Made by a program: the position numbers and the translations under genes
Notes under the pieces: model-generated
What the model saw: the letters and a program-made list of their open reading frames with translations, nothing else
What the model was told of the DNA's origin: nothing
Databases searched by the model: none
Assembly (NCBI GenBank): GCA_013153895.1
Contig: JAADDN010000107.1
Span: 1 to 14,884 of the forward strand
Source of the DNA: Thermoproteota archaeon
Lineage (GTDB): Archaea; Thermoproteota; Thermoprotei; Thermoproteales; Thermocladiaceae
Length of the DNA: 14,884 nucleotides
Direction of reading: 5' to 3'
Part shown: positions 6,992 to 13,633 of the stretch, piece after piece
Layout of the letters: each line of letters begins with the position of its first letter
Numbering within the stretch: the stretch's first letter is position 1

Positions 6992-7266
6992 GATGTAGAT
7001 GAACTTGTTTGAGATTGAGTAACCTCTTCCGCAGTCTTCTCCCTACTACCATAAATCTTCTCTAGAAGCTTATTTTTAACATCTTCAGGAAGCTTCAACT
7101 CACCTGAAAATATCTTAGTCAGTAACCTATACACGAAGTATCTATCATCAGGAGAGTACTTAGGAGGATGAGGATTAACGACCTCTCCACCACAGTATGG
7201 GCATCTATCCTTTCTAAGAGTATATCTTCCACATCTCTTACATTTTCTAAGTATTGCCTGTATCAT
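6988..7266 (-). CDS. nop10: Nop10, H/ACA ribonucleoprotein subunit, with C-terminal extension
   Basis: Nop10 joins Cbf5, Gar1 and L7Ae in the H/ACA RNP that guides pseudouridylation of rRNA. The zinc ribbon is Cys9/Cys12 (CKRCGRYTL) and Cys22/Cys25 (CPYCGG), followed by the family hallmark PHPPKYSPDDRY at 32-43 and the YR that packs on Cbf5. Archaeal Nop10 is usually about 55-65 residues. This one has 92, with roughly 30 extra residues that begin as a charged helix (ELKLPEDVKNKLLEKIYG) and end in a Ser/Thr/Gln-rich tail. It is the last gene of the minus-strand array: its ATG overlaps the aif2a stop by 4 nt, and a GAGGA (7271-7275 on the plus-strand map) is 4 nt upstream. Its stop overlaps that of aglB. 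Confidence 0.95.
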   Translation of the reverse strand: MIQAILRKCKRCGRYTLRKDRCPYCGGEVVNPHPPKYSPDDRYFVYRLLTKIFSGELKLPEDVKNKLLEKIYGSREKTAEEVTQSQTSSSTS

Positions 7267-8132
7267 TGTATCCTCGTGAAACTTGCTTCTCCTCCTCTTC
7301 TACGAGCCTCCTCTATCACGAAGTTTGAGACCTCTGTAAGTATCTGATCAAGAAGCTTAGGGTCTCTACCTGTAAGATCAATCCTATATCTTGGTGGTCC
7401 AACAACATAGATCTTGTACTTAACTGTTCCATTATACTTCTCCTCTATAAGCTGCTTAGCCTTTATGAGAGTCTCCTTTATGTGTTCTACACCGTCAGGT
7501 CTTATGTTGATCATTCTTATTATTCCTGAGAACGTTACCTCAGGAATCTCAATATGCTCCTTAGCTACCTCCTCAATAACCTTAAACACATGATCAGGAA
7601 TATCCTTCAATATTCTCCTAACCTCATCAACATTACCTTTAGCAAGCTGTTCAAATCCCTTCAACATATCTCCATAAATGTCTTCAAACCTATAACCAAC
7701 CTTGACTAGAAGTTCCTGAAGAGGAATACCAGTCTTCTGAGAAACTAGTTCAAGAAGCTTTACAGCTCTCACAGTCCTCTTCCACTGTAGGAACTTCGCC
7801 TTCTTCTCCTCCTCCCTGACCTTTCTCAGAGATACATCTATCAGTTTCCTCCTCGGGTCAACTCTTATGACTCTGAAGACAGCTTTCTGACCAGGCTTGA
7901 GATAGTCCTTTATGCTGTGAAACCATGATTGAACTATCTCATTTATTGGAACATATGCTTCTAGACCACCATACTCGTCAAGTATCACATATGCTCCATG
8001 TTCCATTATCTTAGTTACCGTTCCAACAACTAGCTCACCAACATCAGGAAGCTCTTTCCTAGCTATCTTTACAGGTACTAGAAGCTGAGGAACCTCCTTA
8101 TCCTTCTCCTTACCCTTCTTCTGACTACTCAT
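7263..8132 (-). CDS. eif2a: Translation initiation factor aIF2 alpha subunit
   Basis: This subunit of the heterotrimeric aIF2 helps deliver initiator Met-tRNA to the small ribosomal subunit. An S1 RNA-binding domain spans about residues 33-104 (GELVVGTVTKIMEHGAYV, then GLEAYVPINEI and VDPRRKLIDVSL), followed by a helical domain (about 105-190) and the alpha/beta C-terminal domain (about 195-289) that contacts the gamma subunit. Length is 289, somewhat longer than the usual 260-275 because of about 22 N-terminal Lys/Glu-rich residues before the S1 domain. No in-frame ATG, GTG or TTG lies between codon 1 and the S1 domain, so the extension appears genuine. It overlaps rps27e by 8 nt at its start and nop10 by 4 nt at its end, indicating one transcript. 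Confidence 0.96.
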   Translation of the reverse strand: MSSQKKGKEKDKEVPQLLVPVKIARKELPDVGELVVGTVTKIMEHGAYVILDEYGGLEAYVPINEIVQSWFHSIKDYLKPGQKAVFRVIRVDPRRKLIDVSLRKVREEEKKAKFLQWKRTVRAVKLLELVSQKTGIPLQELLVKVGYRFEDIYGDMLKGFEQLAKGNVDEVRRILKDIPDHVFKVIEEVAKEHIEIPEVTFSGIIRMINIRPDGVEHIKETLIKAKQLIEEKYNGTVKYKIYVVGPPRYRIDLTGRDPKLLDQILTEVSNFVIEEARRRGGEASFTRIQ

Positions 8133-8328
8133 ACTCCTTTACCACCGTTGCAAGTATCTGAGCTTTTCCACCTGTTGGTACTGCTAGAGTATTACCACAC
8201 ACGAGACATCTAACCACTATTGAAGCATGAGAGAATATTATCTGCTCATTACCACAGTTAGGACATCTTACTTTGAGGAACTTTGATCTTGGCTTTGGTA
8301 TTAATACATCTCTCCATCTCTGTGGCAT
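8125..8328 (-). CDS. rps27e: Ribosomal protein S27e
   Basis: This is a small zinc-ribbon protein of the small ribosomal subunit. Zinc ligands are Cys22/Cys25 (CPNCGN) and Cys41/Cys44 (CLVCGN), followed by the family sequence LAVPTGGKA (48-56). Length 67 is typical. The ATG is placed 27.5 nt from the centre of a TTTTAAAA element, so it may be transcribed as a leaderless message in addition to read-through from upstream. Its last codons overlap the start of aif2a. Confidence 0.96.
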   Translation of the reverse strand: MPQRWRDVLIPKPRSKFLKVRCPNCGNEQIIFSHASIVVRCLVCGNTLAVPTGGKAQILATVVKEYE

Positions 8329-8351
8329 AGCAATCTAAGTAACGTCACGGG

Positions 8352-8359
8352 TTTTAAAA
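8352..8359 (-). promoter_or_regulatory. TATA-like element before rps27e
   Basis: TTTTAAAA is a palindrome inside the 34-base gap between rpl44e and rps27e. It is centred 27.5 nt before the rps27e ATG (minus strand), the spacing expected for a leaderless internal promoter. Confidence 0.5.
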
Positions 8360-8362
8360 GAC

Positions 8363-8650
8363 CTACTTCTTAACCTCAACAAGCTCGAACCTCTTCAACC
8401 TACCGATAGTCCTAACCTGAATATATCCACAAACTCTACACTGAAGCTTTACAGCAACCTTCTTAGTTACTTTAGCAAACCTCTTCTGCCTAGGCTTTCT
8501 ACTAGATCCATAGCCCTTACACTTCCTCTCATATCTTCTCTGACCTTCTGCTAAGCTCCTCCTCTTACCATGATGATATACTGATACTGAGTGCTCAGTA
8601 TGAGCATTACATCTCGGACAGTACGTTCTTATGACCTTTGGGAACTTCAT
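8363..8650 (-). CDS. rpl44e: Ribosomal protein L44e
   Basis: L44e is a large-subunit ribosomal protein near the E site. The zinc ligands are Cys11/Cys14 (YCPRCN) and Cys71/Cys74 (CRVCGY). Between them is the strongly basic family core with HGKRRSLAEGQRRYERK at 27-43 and GYGSSRKP at 47-54. Length 95 is normal. The ATG lies 27.5 nt from a TATA box in the gap after gins15, so this gene may begin a translation-specific transcript inside the array. Confidence 0.96.
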   Translation of the reverse strand: MKFPKVIRTYCPRCNAHTEHSVSVYHHGKRRSLAEGQRRYERKCKGYGSSRKPRQKRFAKVTKKVAVKLQCRVCGYIQVRTIGRLKRFELVEVKK

Positions 8651-8672
8651 GTCTAAGTGAGAACTATCTCAG

Positions 8673-8682
8673 AATTTATAAG
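8673..8682 (-). promoter_or_regulatory. Internal TATA box between gins15 and rpl44e
   Basis: On the minus strand this reads CTTATAAATT, a strong crenarchaeal TATA box. It fills the 33-base gap after the gins15 stop and is centred 27.5 nt before the rpl44e ATG. It would let the translation genes be transcribed independently of the replication genes. Confidence 0.6.
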
Positions 8683-8683
8683 C

Positions 8684-9205
8684 TTATAGTCTCACTATAT
8701 CTCCAATACCCTTCCTCACAAGTTCAGCAGCATCTTCAGGAGGTAGAGTAACAATATCAAACTTGAGGAATGGTCCAAGCCTCTCCATTCTGCTAGTCTG
8801 AATTGCTGGAAAAGTATCTCTCATAGCTACTATCACGAGCTCTCTCTCAAGCTCCTCGATAGGTCTAGCCTCCACCTTCCTCTTAACTGCTTGTCTTCTA
8901 GATAGCTCATCAATCTTCTCAAAGATCTGTAAGAGTCTTCTTTCTTCAAGATAGAGCATCTTTCTTGGAATCTGTTCACCATAGCTGATCTTTCTAAGAA
9001 TCTTCTCTAACCGAGTATGCAAGAGCACTGAGATAGTGCTCTTTATCATTCTACTAACTATCTCAGGAACGTTCTCTCCAACATCACTTAGAAGATCATT
9101 CACAAGCTCTTCATACGATTTTGCTGCTGGAGGCTGAAGATCCATACTTTCAACTTCTCTTAACGTGAGCTTGCTTATCCTATCAATAATCTTCTCAAGA
9201 CTCAC
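8684..9205 (-). CDS. gins15: GINS complex subunit Gins15/Gins51
   Basis: GINS binds MCM and Cdc45/GAN to form the archaeal replicative helicase complex. The helical A domain occupies about residues 1-125 (including EEVVSRM-like and RRLLQIFEKIDELSRR segments). A short beta B domain at the C terminus contains FLKFDIVTLPPEDAAELVRKG (residues about 145-166, ending in IGDIVRL), the domain order A-B characteristic of the Gins51 class. Length is 173. The start is GTG; a very good Shine-Dalgarno sequence GGAGGTG lies in the last priS codons 8 nt upstream, and the gene overlaps the priS stop by 4 nt. Location after pcn and priS matches the arrangement known in other Thermoproteota. I considered a primase large subunit, but its size and missing iron-sulfur cysteines exclude it. 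Confidence 0.88.
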   Translation of the reverse strand: MSLEKIIDRISKLTLREVESMDLQPPAAKSYEELVNDLLSDVGENVPEIVSRMIKSTISVLLHTRLEKILRKISYGEQIPRKMLYLEERRLLQIFEKIDELSRRQAVKRKVEARPIEELERELVIVAMRDTFPAIQTSRMERLGPFLKFDIVTLPPEDAAELVRKGIGDIVRL

Positions 9206-10269
9206 TCCTCAACCACCTCCGCTAGATCTCTCTTCACCAGATAAATACCAACATATGTAGGAACAATCTGAGGCTCATCTATAAGATCAGGATCAATATC
9301 TTCACCAAGAACATTCCTGATACTTAACCTCTTCTTCAATATTATCTTCATCCTCTTACCCTTGATGACCTTAGGAACAGACATCTCAACTATGTGATAA
9401 GCATCCTTCTCAAGATCTTGCTTAGACAGTTTAGATACTATGAGACCAGTCTTACCATGAAGAGAGTTTGGAACACGAATCAGACGCTTAATATCTAGAG
9501 TAACTATCTCATCAATCATTACGGATAGACAAGATGCTACAGTACTCTCTAACCTCTTCAGCCTGCTAACATACCTCCTCACGCTTCTGAGACTAAGCAC
9601 CATACCTCTAATCTTATCATCAATCTCCTTCTCAATACACTTCCAGATTCTACTACCCTTACCATCTAGGTCAGGTCCTGCTATCAGTCTCCCACGCATG
9701 TCTATGAATCTCTCAATATTGAATCCTATAGCTCGAATATAATCAACAAGCTCTCTTCTCTCATCTTGACCAAGCTCTAGTAGTGGTCCAGACTCAACAT
9801 GAACGTGAAATCCTCTATGTCCGGAGAAAGTGATAGAGTACTCTCCCTCTGATAATCCTAGCTCGTTCTCTAGGACATCTATGAGCTTAAGCGTCTCTAA
9901 TCTAGCATCTTCTAGACATTCTATACATACTGCACCAGACTCTTCAGATAGTTTACAGCCCTCAGTTGGGAGATGATCACCATCTATGTCGAAGACTATG
10001 TCAGCATTAATCCAGCCCTTCTTCTCCATGTCAGAATTAGCTGGATCTCTATATCTAGCAGTACTATAATATATGTGTGATGGCGTGTTCTTCACGATAA
10101 ATCTCTTAAGCTCATCTATGCTGCTAAATGATAAGTGTCTGATCATTACTTCCTTTCCAAAAGGCTGATATGCTATCTCTCTCTTATCTATGTCCGGTAT
10201 CTCGAGATCTCTATCAGGATTCCTGTAATAAGATCTAAATATTGTTCTTACTAGATTATCGATCTTCAT
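9202..10269 (-). CDS. priS: DNA primase small (catalytic) subunit PriS
   Basis: PriS is the catalytic subunit of the archaeal-eukaryotic primase and makes the primers for replication with PriL. Catalytic Asp94 and Asp96 lie in VFDIDGDH (92-99), the nucleotide-binding motif SGHRGFHVHV is at 149-158, and the third acidic residue is Asp259 in VTLDIKRLIRVP, followed by NSLHGKTG (268-275). The zinc knuckle between the first two motifs is His99, Cys105, Cys115 and Cys118. Length 355 is normal. The ATG follows the pcn stop by 2 nt, without an obvious Shine-Dalgarno motif, so translation is probably coupled. The PriL gene is not in the window. Confidence 0.96.
   Translation of the reverse strand: MKIDNLVRTIFRSYYRNPDRDLEIPDIDKREIAYQPFGKEVMIRHLSFSSIDELKRFIVKNTPSHIYYSTARYRDPANSDMEKKGWINADIVFDIDGDHLPTEGCKLSEESGAVCIECLEDARLETLKLIDVLENELGLSEGEYSITFSGHRGFHVHVESGPLLELGQDERRELVDYIRAIGFNIERFIDMRGRLIAGPDLDGKGSRIWKCIEKEIDDKIRGMVLSLRSVRRYVSRLKRLESTVASCLSVMIDEIVTLDIKRLIRVPNSLHGKTGLIVSKLSKQDLEKDAYHIVEMSVPKVIKGKRMKIILKKRLSIRNVLGEDIDPDLIDEPQIVPTYVGIYLVKRDLAEVVEE
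9214..9220 (-). promoter_or_regulatory. Shine-Dalgarno site for gins15
   Basis: GGAGGTG on the minus strand lies 8 nt before the GTG start of gins15, inside the last codons of priS. It is the best match in the window to the 3' end of archaeal 16S rRNA and supports the GTG start. Confidence 0.65.
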
Positions 10270-10271
10270 TC

Positions 10272-11030
10272 TTAGTCAAGCATTGGAGCTATATAGTAGG
10301 TCAGCTTTCCACCCATAGGTATCTCAAACGTGAGTGATATTGGTTTACCTGTTGCAAACTCTATTACAGCGATATCGCTGACTCTATAGGCCTTAGATAC
10401 TATATCTACGAGATAGTCTAAGCTATATCTAGCGCTTGCAGGCTCCTTGAGATCGTACTCGAACATTGCTTCACTATCTCTCTCAAACTTGACCTCTAGA
10501 TCACCTCTATCGCTGCTAGCTGTTATATATAGACCATCTTCCTTAGCTTCAAACTTTACTGAGTCAGCTATGACATCAGCATCCTTCATTGCTTCTCTAA
10601 GAGCATCACTAGCTACCTTAGCTGTGACAGTGAACACTACTTTAGGTGTTGGAAGCTGTTCTACAGGTACATCAATTATTGGTAGTATTACGGCTCTAGT
10701 AGCTTTTCCAATAAGCTTGACCTTGAGCTTACCTTCAGCAACTTCTAGAGCAATTCTATCACCCTTCTTAACTCTCTTCAATATCTTCTTCAGATCGCTA
10801 AAGTTTACTCCAACTCTTATCTCTTCAGGAACCTCTGAAGGATACTCCTCAAATGCTTCTCTAGGCATGAATAGGTCTATCAATGCGCTTCTAGAGGAGT
10901 CTATAGCTCTAAGTTTGAGTCCTTCATTAGTTATGTTGAATGCTGCCTCTTCTAGGAGGACTGCTATCGATTCTACTATATAGACGAACTCCTTAGCGTC
11001 TGAGTATAGTAATCTCACGGGCTCAGACAT
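10272..11030 (-). CDS. pcn: PCNA sliding clamp
   Basis: PCNA forms a trimeric ring on DNA and tethers DNA polymerase, ligase, FEN1 and others through PIP motifs. Family features include the early LLEEAAFNITNEGLKLRAID segment (about 22-41), the DSSRSALIDLFMP stretch after it, a basic central channel face, an interdomain region near residues 115-130 (PIIDVP, PTPKVVF) and the C-terminal YYIAPMLD that forms part of the partner-binding site. Length 252 is typical. Many Thermoproteota carry two or three PCNA paralogues forming heterotrimers; which one this is cannot be told here. It sits between tfs (73-nt gap) and priS (2-nt gap). A weak TATA-like TTTTTGAA about 28 nt before the ATG may give it its own start site. 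Confidence 0.96.
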   Translation of the reverse strand: MSEPVRLLYSDAKEFVYIVESIAVLLEEAAFNITNEGLKLRAIDSSRSALIDLFMPREAFEEYPSEVPEEIRVGVNFSDLKKILKRVKKGDRIALEVAEGKLKVKLIGKATRAVILPIIDVPVEQLPTPKVVFTVTAKVASDALREAMKDADVIADSVKFEAKEDGLYITASSDRGDLEVKFERDSEAMFEYDLKEPASARYSLDYLVDIVSKAYRVSDIAVIEFATGKPISLTFEIPMGGKLTYYIAPMLD

Positions 11031-11103
11031 CTCGTATATTATGTGTGTAGGTAGTTCAAAAACTCTCTGCTTTTAGGATAATCATATATCTAGACTTATA
11101 ATC

Positions 11104-11436
11104 TCACTCGTACTCTCTCCAAGTATAGCCACATCTAGTGCACTTGTAGAATCTTGTTGGTGGCTCATCTGCAGCTCTAGTCTGCTGTATCCAGTAGTAG
11201 GCCTCCTCGTTACCACATTTTGGACATATTGCTCTGGTCTTAGGTAGTGATGATGTCTCCTCCTTTATGACTACTGGTGTATCAGTTGGCTTTCTCTCTA
11301 TGACTGTCCTGACAGATAGGCTCTGTCCTGAAGCTGACTCCTCATAACCACACTTGGGGCATCTCAGTACGTTACCATTCTGCGTCTTTACTGGACGCAT
11401 CAGTGTTCTACAACGTGGACAGAAACGGAGAGACAT
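11104..11436 (-). CDS. tfs: Transcription factor S (TFS), RNA polymerase cleavage factor
   Basis: TFS, the archaeal relative of TFIIS and RPB9, enters the RNA polymerase funnel and stimulates cleavage of backtracked transcripts. The N-terminal zinc ribbon is Cys6/Cys9 and Cys26/Cys29 (FCPRC, RCPKCGYE). The C-terminal ribbon is Cys71/Cys74 and Cys99/Cys102, and its loop holds the catalytic acidic pair Asp90-Glu91 in TRAADEPPTRFYKC. The acidic pair argues that it is an active cleavage factor and not an inhibitory paralogue such as TFS4. Length 110 is normal. It is the first gene of the minus-strand array; the palindromic TATA element at 11461-11470 is centred 29.5 nt from its ATG. Confidence 0.96.
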   Translation of the reverse strand: MSLRFCPRCRTLMRPVKTQNGNVLRCPKCGYEESASGQSLSVRTVIERKPTDTPVVIKEETSSLPKTRAICPKCGNEEAYYWIQQTRAADEPPTRFYKCTRCGYTWREYE

Positions 11437-11460
11437 TGCTCTTATATATGTCCAAGAAAC

Positions 11461-11470
11461 GTTTATAAAC
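11461..11470. promoter_or_regulatory. Shared palindromic TATA element between tfs and rps19e
   Basis: GTTTATAAAC is a perfect 10-base palindrome. Its centre is 29.5 nt from the tfs ATG (minus) and 44.5 nt from the rps19e GTG (plus). A purine-rich AAGAAA, a possible BRE, precedes it on the plus strand. It is the only good TATA candidate in the 73-base divergent gap at the right distance for either gene. Confidence 0.6.
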
Positions 11471-11509
11471 TAATCGCCGCTGAGAGCACGGGGATCTGAG
11501 CTGGTAAGC

Positions 11510-11980
11510 GTGAAGGATGTGCCTCCAGACAGACTCATCAACAGATTAGCACAGTATCTCAAGAATGTGCCAGAGATCAAGCCTCCACCATGGGCAATAT
11601 TCGTGAAGACTGGAGCAAACAAGGATAGACCACCAATGCAGGAGGACTGGTGGTACTATAGGGCTGCTGCAATACTGAGGAAACTCTACCTATATGGTCC
11701 AGTAGGAATAGAGAGACTCAGGACAGCGTTCGGGTATAGAGCTAAGATAGGTGGTGGACATAAGCCAGAGAGGTTCAGGAAGGCTGGAGGAGCAATAATT
11801 AGGAAGATCCTTCAGCAGCTTGAGGCTGCAGGACTAGTGCAGAAGGTTCCTGGAGAAGGTAGGATACTGACGCCAGAGGGAAGGAGGCTCCTGGACAAGT
11901 TATCATATGAGATACTTAAGGAGATGGCTAACGAGAATCCTGAGCTGAGAAAGTACATCTCTCCCAAAGCTGTACAGTAA
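11510..11980 (+). CDS. rps19e: Ribosomal protein S19e
   Basis: S19e is a small-subunit ribosomal protein shared by archaea and eukaryotes, needed in eukaryotes for pre-18S rRNA processing. The family pattern is clear: KDVPPDRLINRLAQYLK near the start, PPPWAIFVKTG (25-35), the strongly conserved DWWYYRAAAILRKLY (45-59), and FGYRAKIGGGHKPERFRKAGGAIIRKILQQLEAAGLV in the middle, which forms the winged-helix core. Length 156 is normal. The start is GTG; an in-frame stop at 11471 and no other start codon in between force this choice. It opens a plus-strand ribosomal cluster and is divergent from tfs. Confidence 0.96.
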   Translation: MKDVPPDRLINRLAQYLKNVPEIKPPPWAIFVKTGANKDRPPMQEDWWYYRAAAILRKLYLYGPVGIERLRTAFGYRAKIGGGHKPERFRKAGGAIIRKILQQLEAAGLVQKVPGEGRILTPEGRRLLDKLSYEILKEMANENPELRKYISPKAVQ

Positions 11981-12004
11981 AAACGTTCTCATTCTCGAGA
12001 AAGC

Positions 12005-12010
12005 TTTAAT
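12005..12010 (+). promoter_or_regulatory. Weak TATA-like element before the PDCD5-family gene
   Basis: TTTAAT is centred about 32 nt before the ATG at 12040, in a 59-base gap after rps19e. A GGGAG lies a single base before the ATG. Both signals are weak, so read-through from rps19e is an alternative. Confidence 0.3.
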
Positions 12011-12039
12011 CTTCTTAGAGCTCAGTCTCAGTTGGGAGC

Positions 12040-12384
12040 ATGAGCGCTCCAGAGGAGTATAGGGGGGTTGACGAGGAGCTTGAGGAATTGAAGAGGAGGA
12101 AGATGGAGGAGCTTCAGAGAAGGATAGAGGAGGAGAGAAGAAGAGCTGAACTTCAAGCACAGAAGAGAGCAATACTTAACCTAATATTGACACCTGAAGC
12201 ACGTAGAAGACTAGACAATCTACGACTAGTCAAGCCAGAGCTCGTAGAAGCACTAGAGAACCAGCTTATAGCTCTAGCACAGTCAGGTAGGCTTAGAACT
12301 CCCATAGGTGAGGAGGAGCTTAAACAGATGCTCGAGGAGATATATAGGAGAACTAGGAGAGATCTAAGGATAAGGTTCAGGTAG
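12040..12384 (+). CDS. PDCD5-family DNA-binding protein
   Basis: This is the archaeal relative of human PDCD5/TFAR19, a small helical-bundle protein found next to rps19e in many archaea and described as DNA-binding; its precise role is not settled. The N-terminal third is a highly charged helix (residues about 10-45, rich in Glu, Arg and Lys, MEELQRRIEEERRRAELQAQ). It is followed by the family core AILNLILTPEARRRLDNLRLVKPELVEALENQLIALAQSG in which LTPEAR and LDNLRLVKPE are typical, and ends in a basic tail RRDLRIRFR. Length 114 is normal. It lies 59 nt after rps19e and 43 nt before rpl39e. Confidence 0.93.
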   Translation: MSAPEEYRGVDEELEELKRRKMEELQRRIEEERRRAELQAQKRAILNLILTPEARRRLDNLRLVKPELVEALENQLIALAQSGRLRTPIGEEELKQMLEEIYRRTRRDLRIRFR

Positions 12385-12390
12385 ACACCC

Positions 12391-12398
12391 TTAAAAAT
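12391..12398 (+). promoter_or_regulatory. TATA-like element before rpl39e
   Basis: TTAAAAAT follows the PDCD5-family stop and is centred about 33 nt before the rpl39e ATG. This would give a short leader of about 7 nt that retains little of the Shine-Dalgarno site, so transcripts from further upstream may also be used. Confidence 0.4.
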
Positions 12399-12417
12399 CG
12401 ACTCATGAAGAAGCTAG

Positions 12418-12423
12418 GGAGGT
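12418..12423 (+). promoter_or_regulatory. Shine-Dalgarno site for rpl39e
   Basis: GGAGGT lies 4 nt before the ATG at 12428, a strong match to the anti-Shine-Dalgarno end of 16S rRNA. It supports translation of this short gene from a leadered or polycistronic transcript. Confidence 0.6.
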
Positions 12424-12427
12424 AATC

Positions 12428-12583
12428 ATGGCTAGGAACAAGCCACTCGGAAAGAAGCTCAGGTTAGCAGCAGCAGGAAAATCTAACAGACTACCACCAC
12501 CATGGGTCGTAGTTAAGACGAAGAGGAGAGTAACAATAACACCAACGAAGAGACACTGGAGAAGAGTTAAGCTTAAAGCATAA
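12428..12583 (+). CDS. rpl39e: Ribosomal protein L39e
   Basis: L39e is a tiny, very basic large-subunit protein that lines the peptide exit tunnel. The 51-codon frame begins MARNKPLGKKLRLAAAGKSN and continues through RLPPPWVVVKTKRRV (21-35) to the family ending RHWRRVKLKA (42-51). The KPLGKKLRLA start and the RPxPxWVxxKT-like centre are diagnostic. A strong GGAGGT precedes the ATG by 4 nt. It lies between the PDCD5-family gene and rpl31e (18-nt gap), the arrangement expected in Thermoproteota. It is easily missed by length cut-offs. Confidence 0.97.
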   Translation: MARNKPLGKKLRLAAAGKSNRLPPPWVVVKTKRRVTITPTKRHWRRVKLKA

Positions 12584-12601
12584 TAGGTAGGTGCTGACTC
12601 C

Positions 12602-12913
12602 ATGTCCGCAGAAGCAAAGACAAGCTCTAAACCCGTACTTGAGAGAGAGTACACGATAAACCTCAGAAGGACTAGGGAGGTATCTAGAACGAAGAGAGCA
12701 CCATACGCGATAAGACTGATCAGAAAATTCATTGCAAGACACATGCATGTAGAGCCTAGTCAGGTCAAGATTCATAATGAGGTTAACGAGGTCATATGGA
12801 GTAGAAGTATAGAGAAGCCTCCTAGAAGAATAAAGGTGAAGGTTGTGAAATATGAGGATGGGACTGTCTGGGTATACTTATACAAGGAGGAGAGTAGAGA
12901 ATCTAAGTCATGA
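12602..12913 (+). CDS. rpl31e: Ribosomal protein L31e
   Basis: L31e is a large-subunit protein close to the tunnel exit, where it helps form the docking site for factors acting on nascent chains. Family features are REYTINLRRT (14-23), KRAPYAIRLIRKFIARHMHVE (31-51), the substitution-tolerant KIHNEVNEVIWSRSIEKPPRRIKVKV stretch and a C-terminal strand GTVWVYLYKE. Length 103 is a little longer than many archaeal members because of a Ser/Lys-rich N terminus and a charged tail. An AGGTGC 8 nt upstream of the ATG can serve as ribosome binding site. Its stop overlaps the aif6 ATG by 4 nt. Confidence 0.96.
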   Translation: MSAEAKTSSKPVLEREYTINLRRTREVSRTKRAPYAIRLIRKFIARHMHVEPSQVKIHNEVNEVIWSRSIEKPPRRIKVKVVKYEDGTVWVYLYKEESRESKS

Positions 12914-13590
12914 AGAGAAAATACGAGGTAGTACCAATATCCATATATGGCACACCCATAATAGGAGTATACATATTCACAAACAATAAGTACACATTCA
13001 TCCCTCCTGAAACACCTCCTAAATTAGACGAAGTCATAAGATCAACATTGGGGACAGAAGTAATAAGACTAACTATAGGAAAGACACCTCTCCTAGGAAT
13101 ATTCATGACAGGAAACGACAATGGCATAGTTGTTCCAGATATCATTACTGACGATGAATTAAAGATACTGAAAAGTTTAGACATAAACGTACAAGTTATA
13201 GAGACAAGATTCACAGCAATAAGCAACCTAGTCCTCTGCAATAACAAGACCTGTCTAATAAGTCCAATACTTGAGAAAGAGAACATCAAGATTATACAAG
13301 AAACATTAAACACGGAGACCCATGTAGACACTATATGTAAATCGTACCTAGTTGGTTCACTAGCAGTAGCAAACAGTAGAGGAGTACTAGTAAGCGCAGA
13401 TGCAGAGGACGAGGATCTGAAAAAGCTTAGAGAGATCTTCAAGTTACCTGTAGATGTAGGAACCATAAACAGAGGAAAAACAATGTTGAGGAGCGGTCTA
13501 GTAGCTAACGATTATGGAGCACTAGTGGGAGATGATACCACAGGATTTGAGATAGTGAGAATAATACAGGTGCTAGGACATACAGAATAG
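12910..13590 (+). CDS. eif6: Translation initiation factor aIF6 (ribosome anti-association factor)
   Basis: aIF6 binds the large ribosomal subunit and prevents premature association with the small subunit. The protein has the pentein repeat pattern of the family: repeated strands of the type GVYIFTNNKYTFIPP (about 19-33), LGIFMTGNDNGIVVPDIITDDEL (about 62-84), AISNLVLCNNKTCLISPIL (about 104-122), VGSLAVANSRGVLVSADAEDED (about 148-169) and RSGLVANDYGALVGDDTTGFE (about 194-214). Length 226 is normal. The start overlaps the rpl31e stop (ATGA), so it is translationally coupled. In related archaea rpl18a/LX normally follows; here a methyltransferase gene follows after a 74-base gap. Confidence 0.95.
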   Translation: MKRKYEVVPISIYGTPIIGVYIFTNNKYTFIPPETPPKLDEVIRSTLGTEVIRLTIGKTPLLGIFMTGNDNGIVVPDIITDDELKILKSLDINVQVIETRFTAISNLVLCNNKTCLISPILEKENIKIIQETLNTETHVDTICKSYLVGSLAVANSRGVLVSADAEDEDLKKLREIFKLPVDVGTINRGKTMLRSGLVANDYGALVGDDTTGFEIVRIIQVLGHTE

Positions 13591-13633
13591 ATACTTGAAA
13601 GGATTGAAAGCTTGGTACTGGAGGCACTAATAC

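Noticed and set aside
8684..9205. Primase large subunit PriL next to priS
   Set aside because: Only 173 residues and no iron-sulfur cysteines; the C-terminal LPPEDA segment fits GINS.
10447..10983. Plus-strand 178-codon frame opposite pcn
   Set aside because: Ser/Leu-rich shadow of the PCNA gene; the PCNA frame is unambiguous.
12903..13466. Minus-strand 187-codon frame opposite aif6
   Set aside because: Antisense to aIF6 whose pentein repeats are clear; no independent signals.
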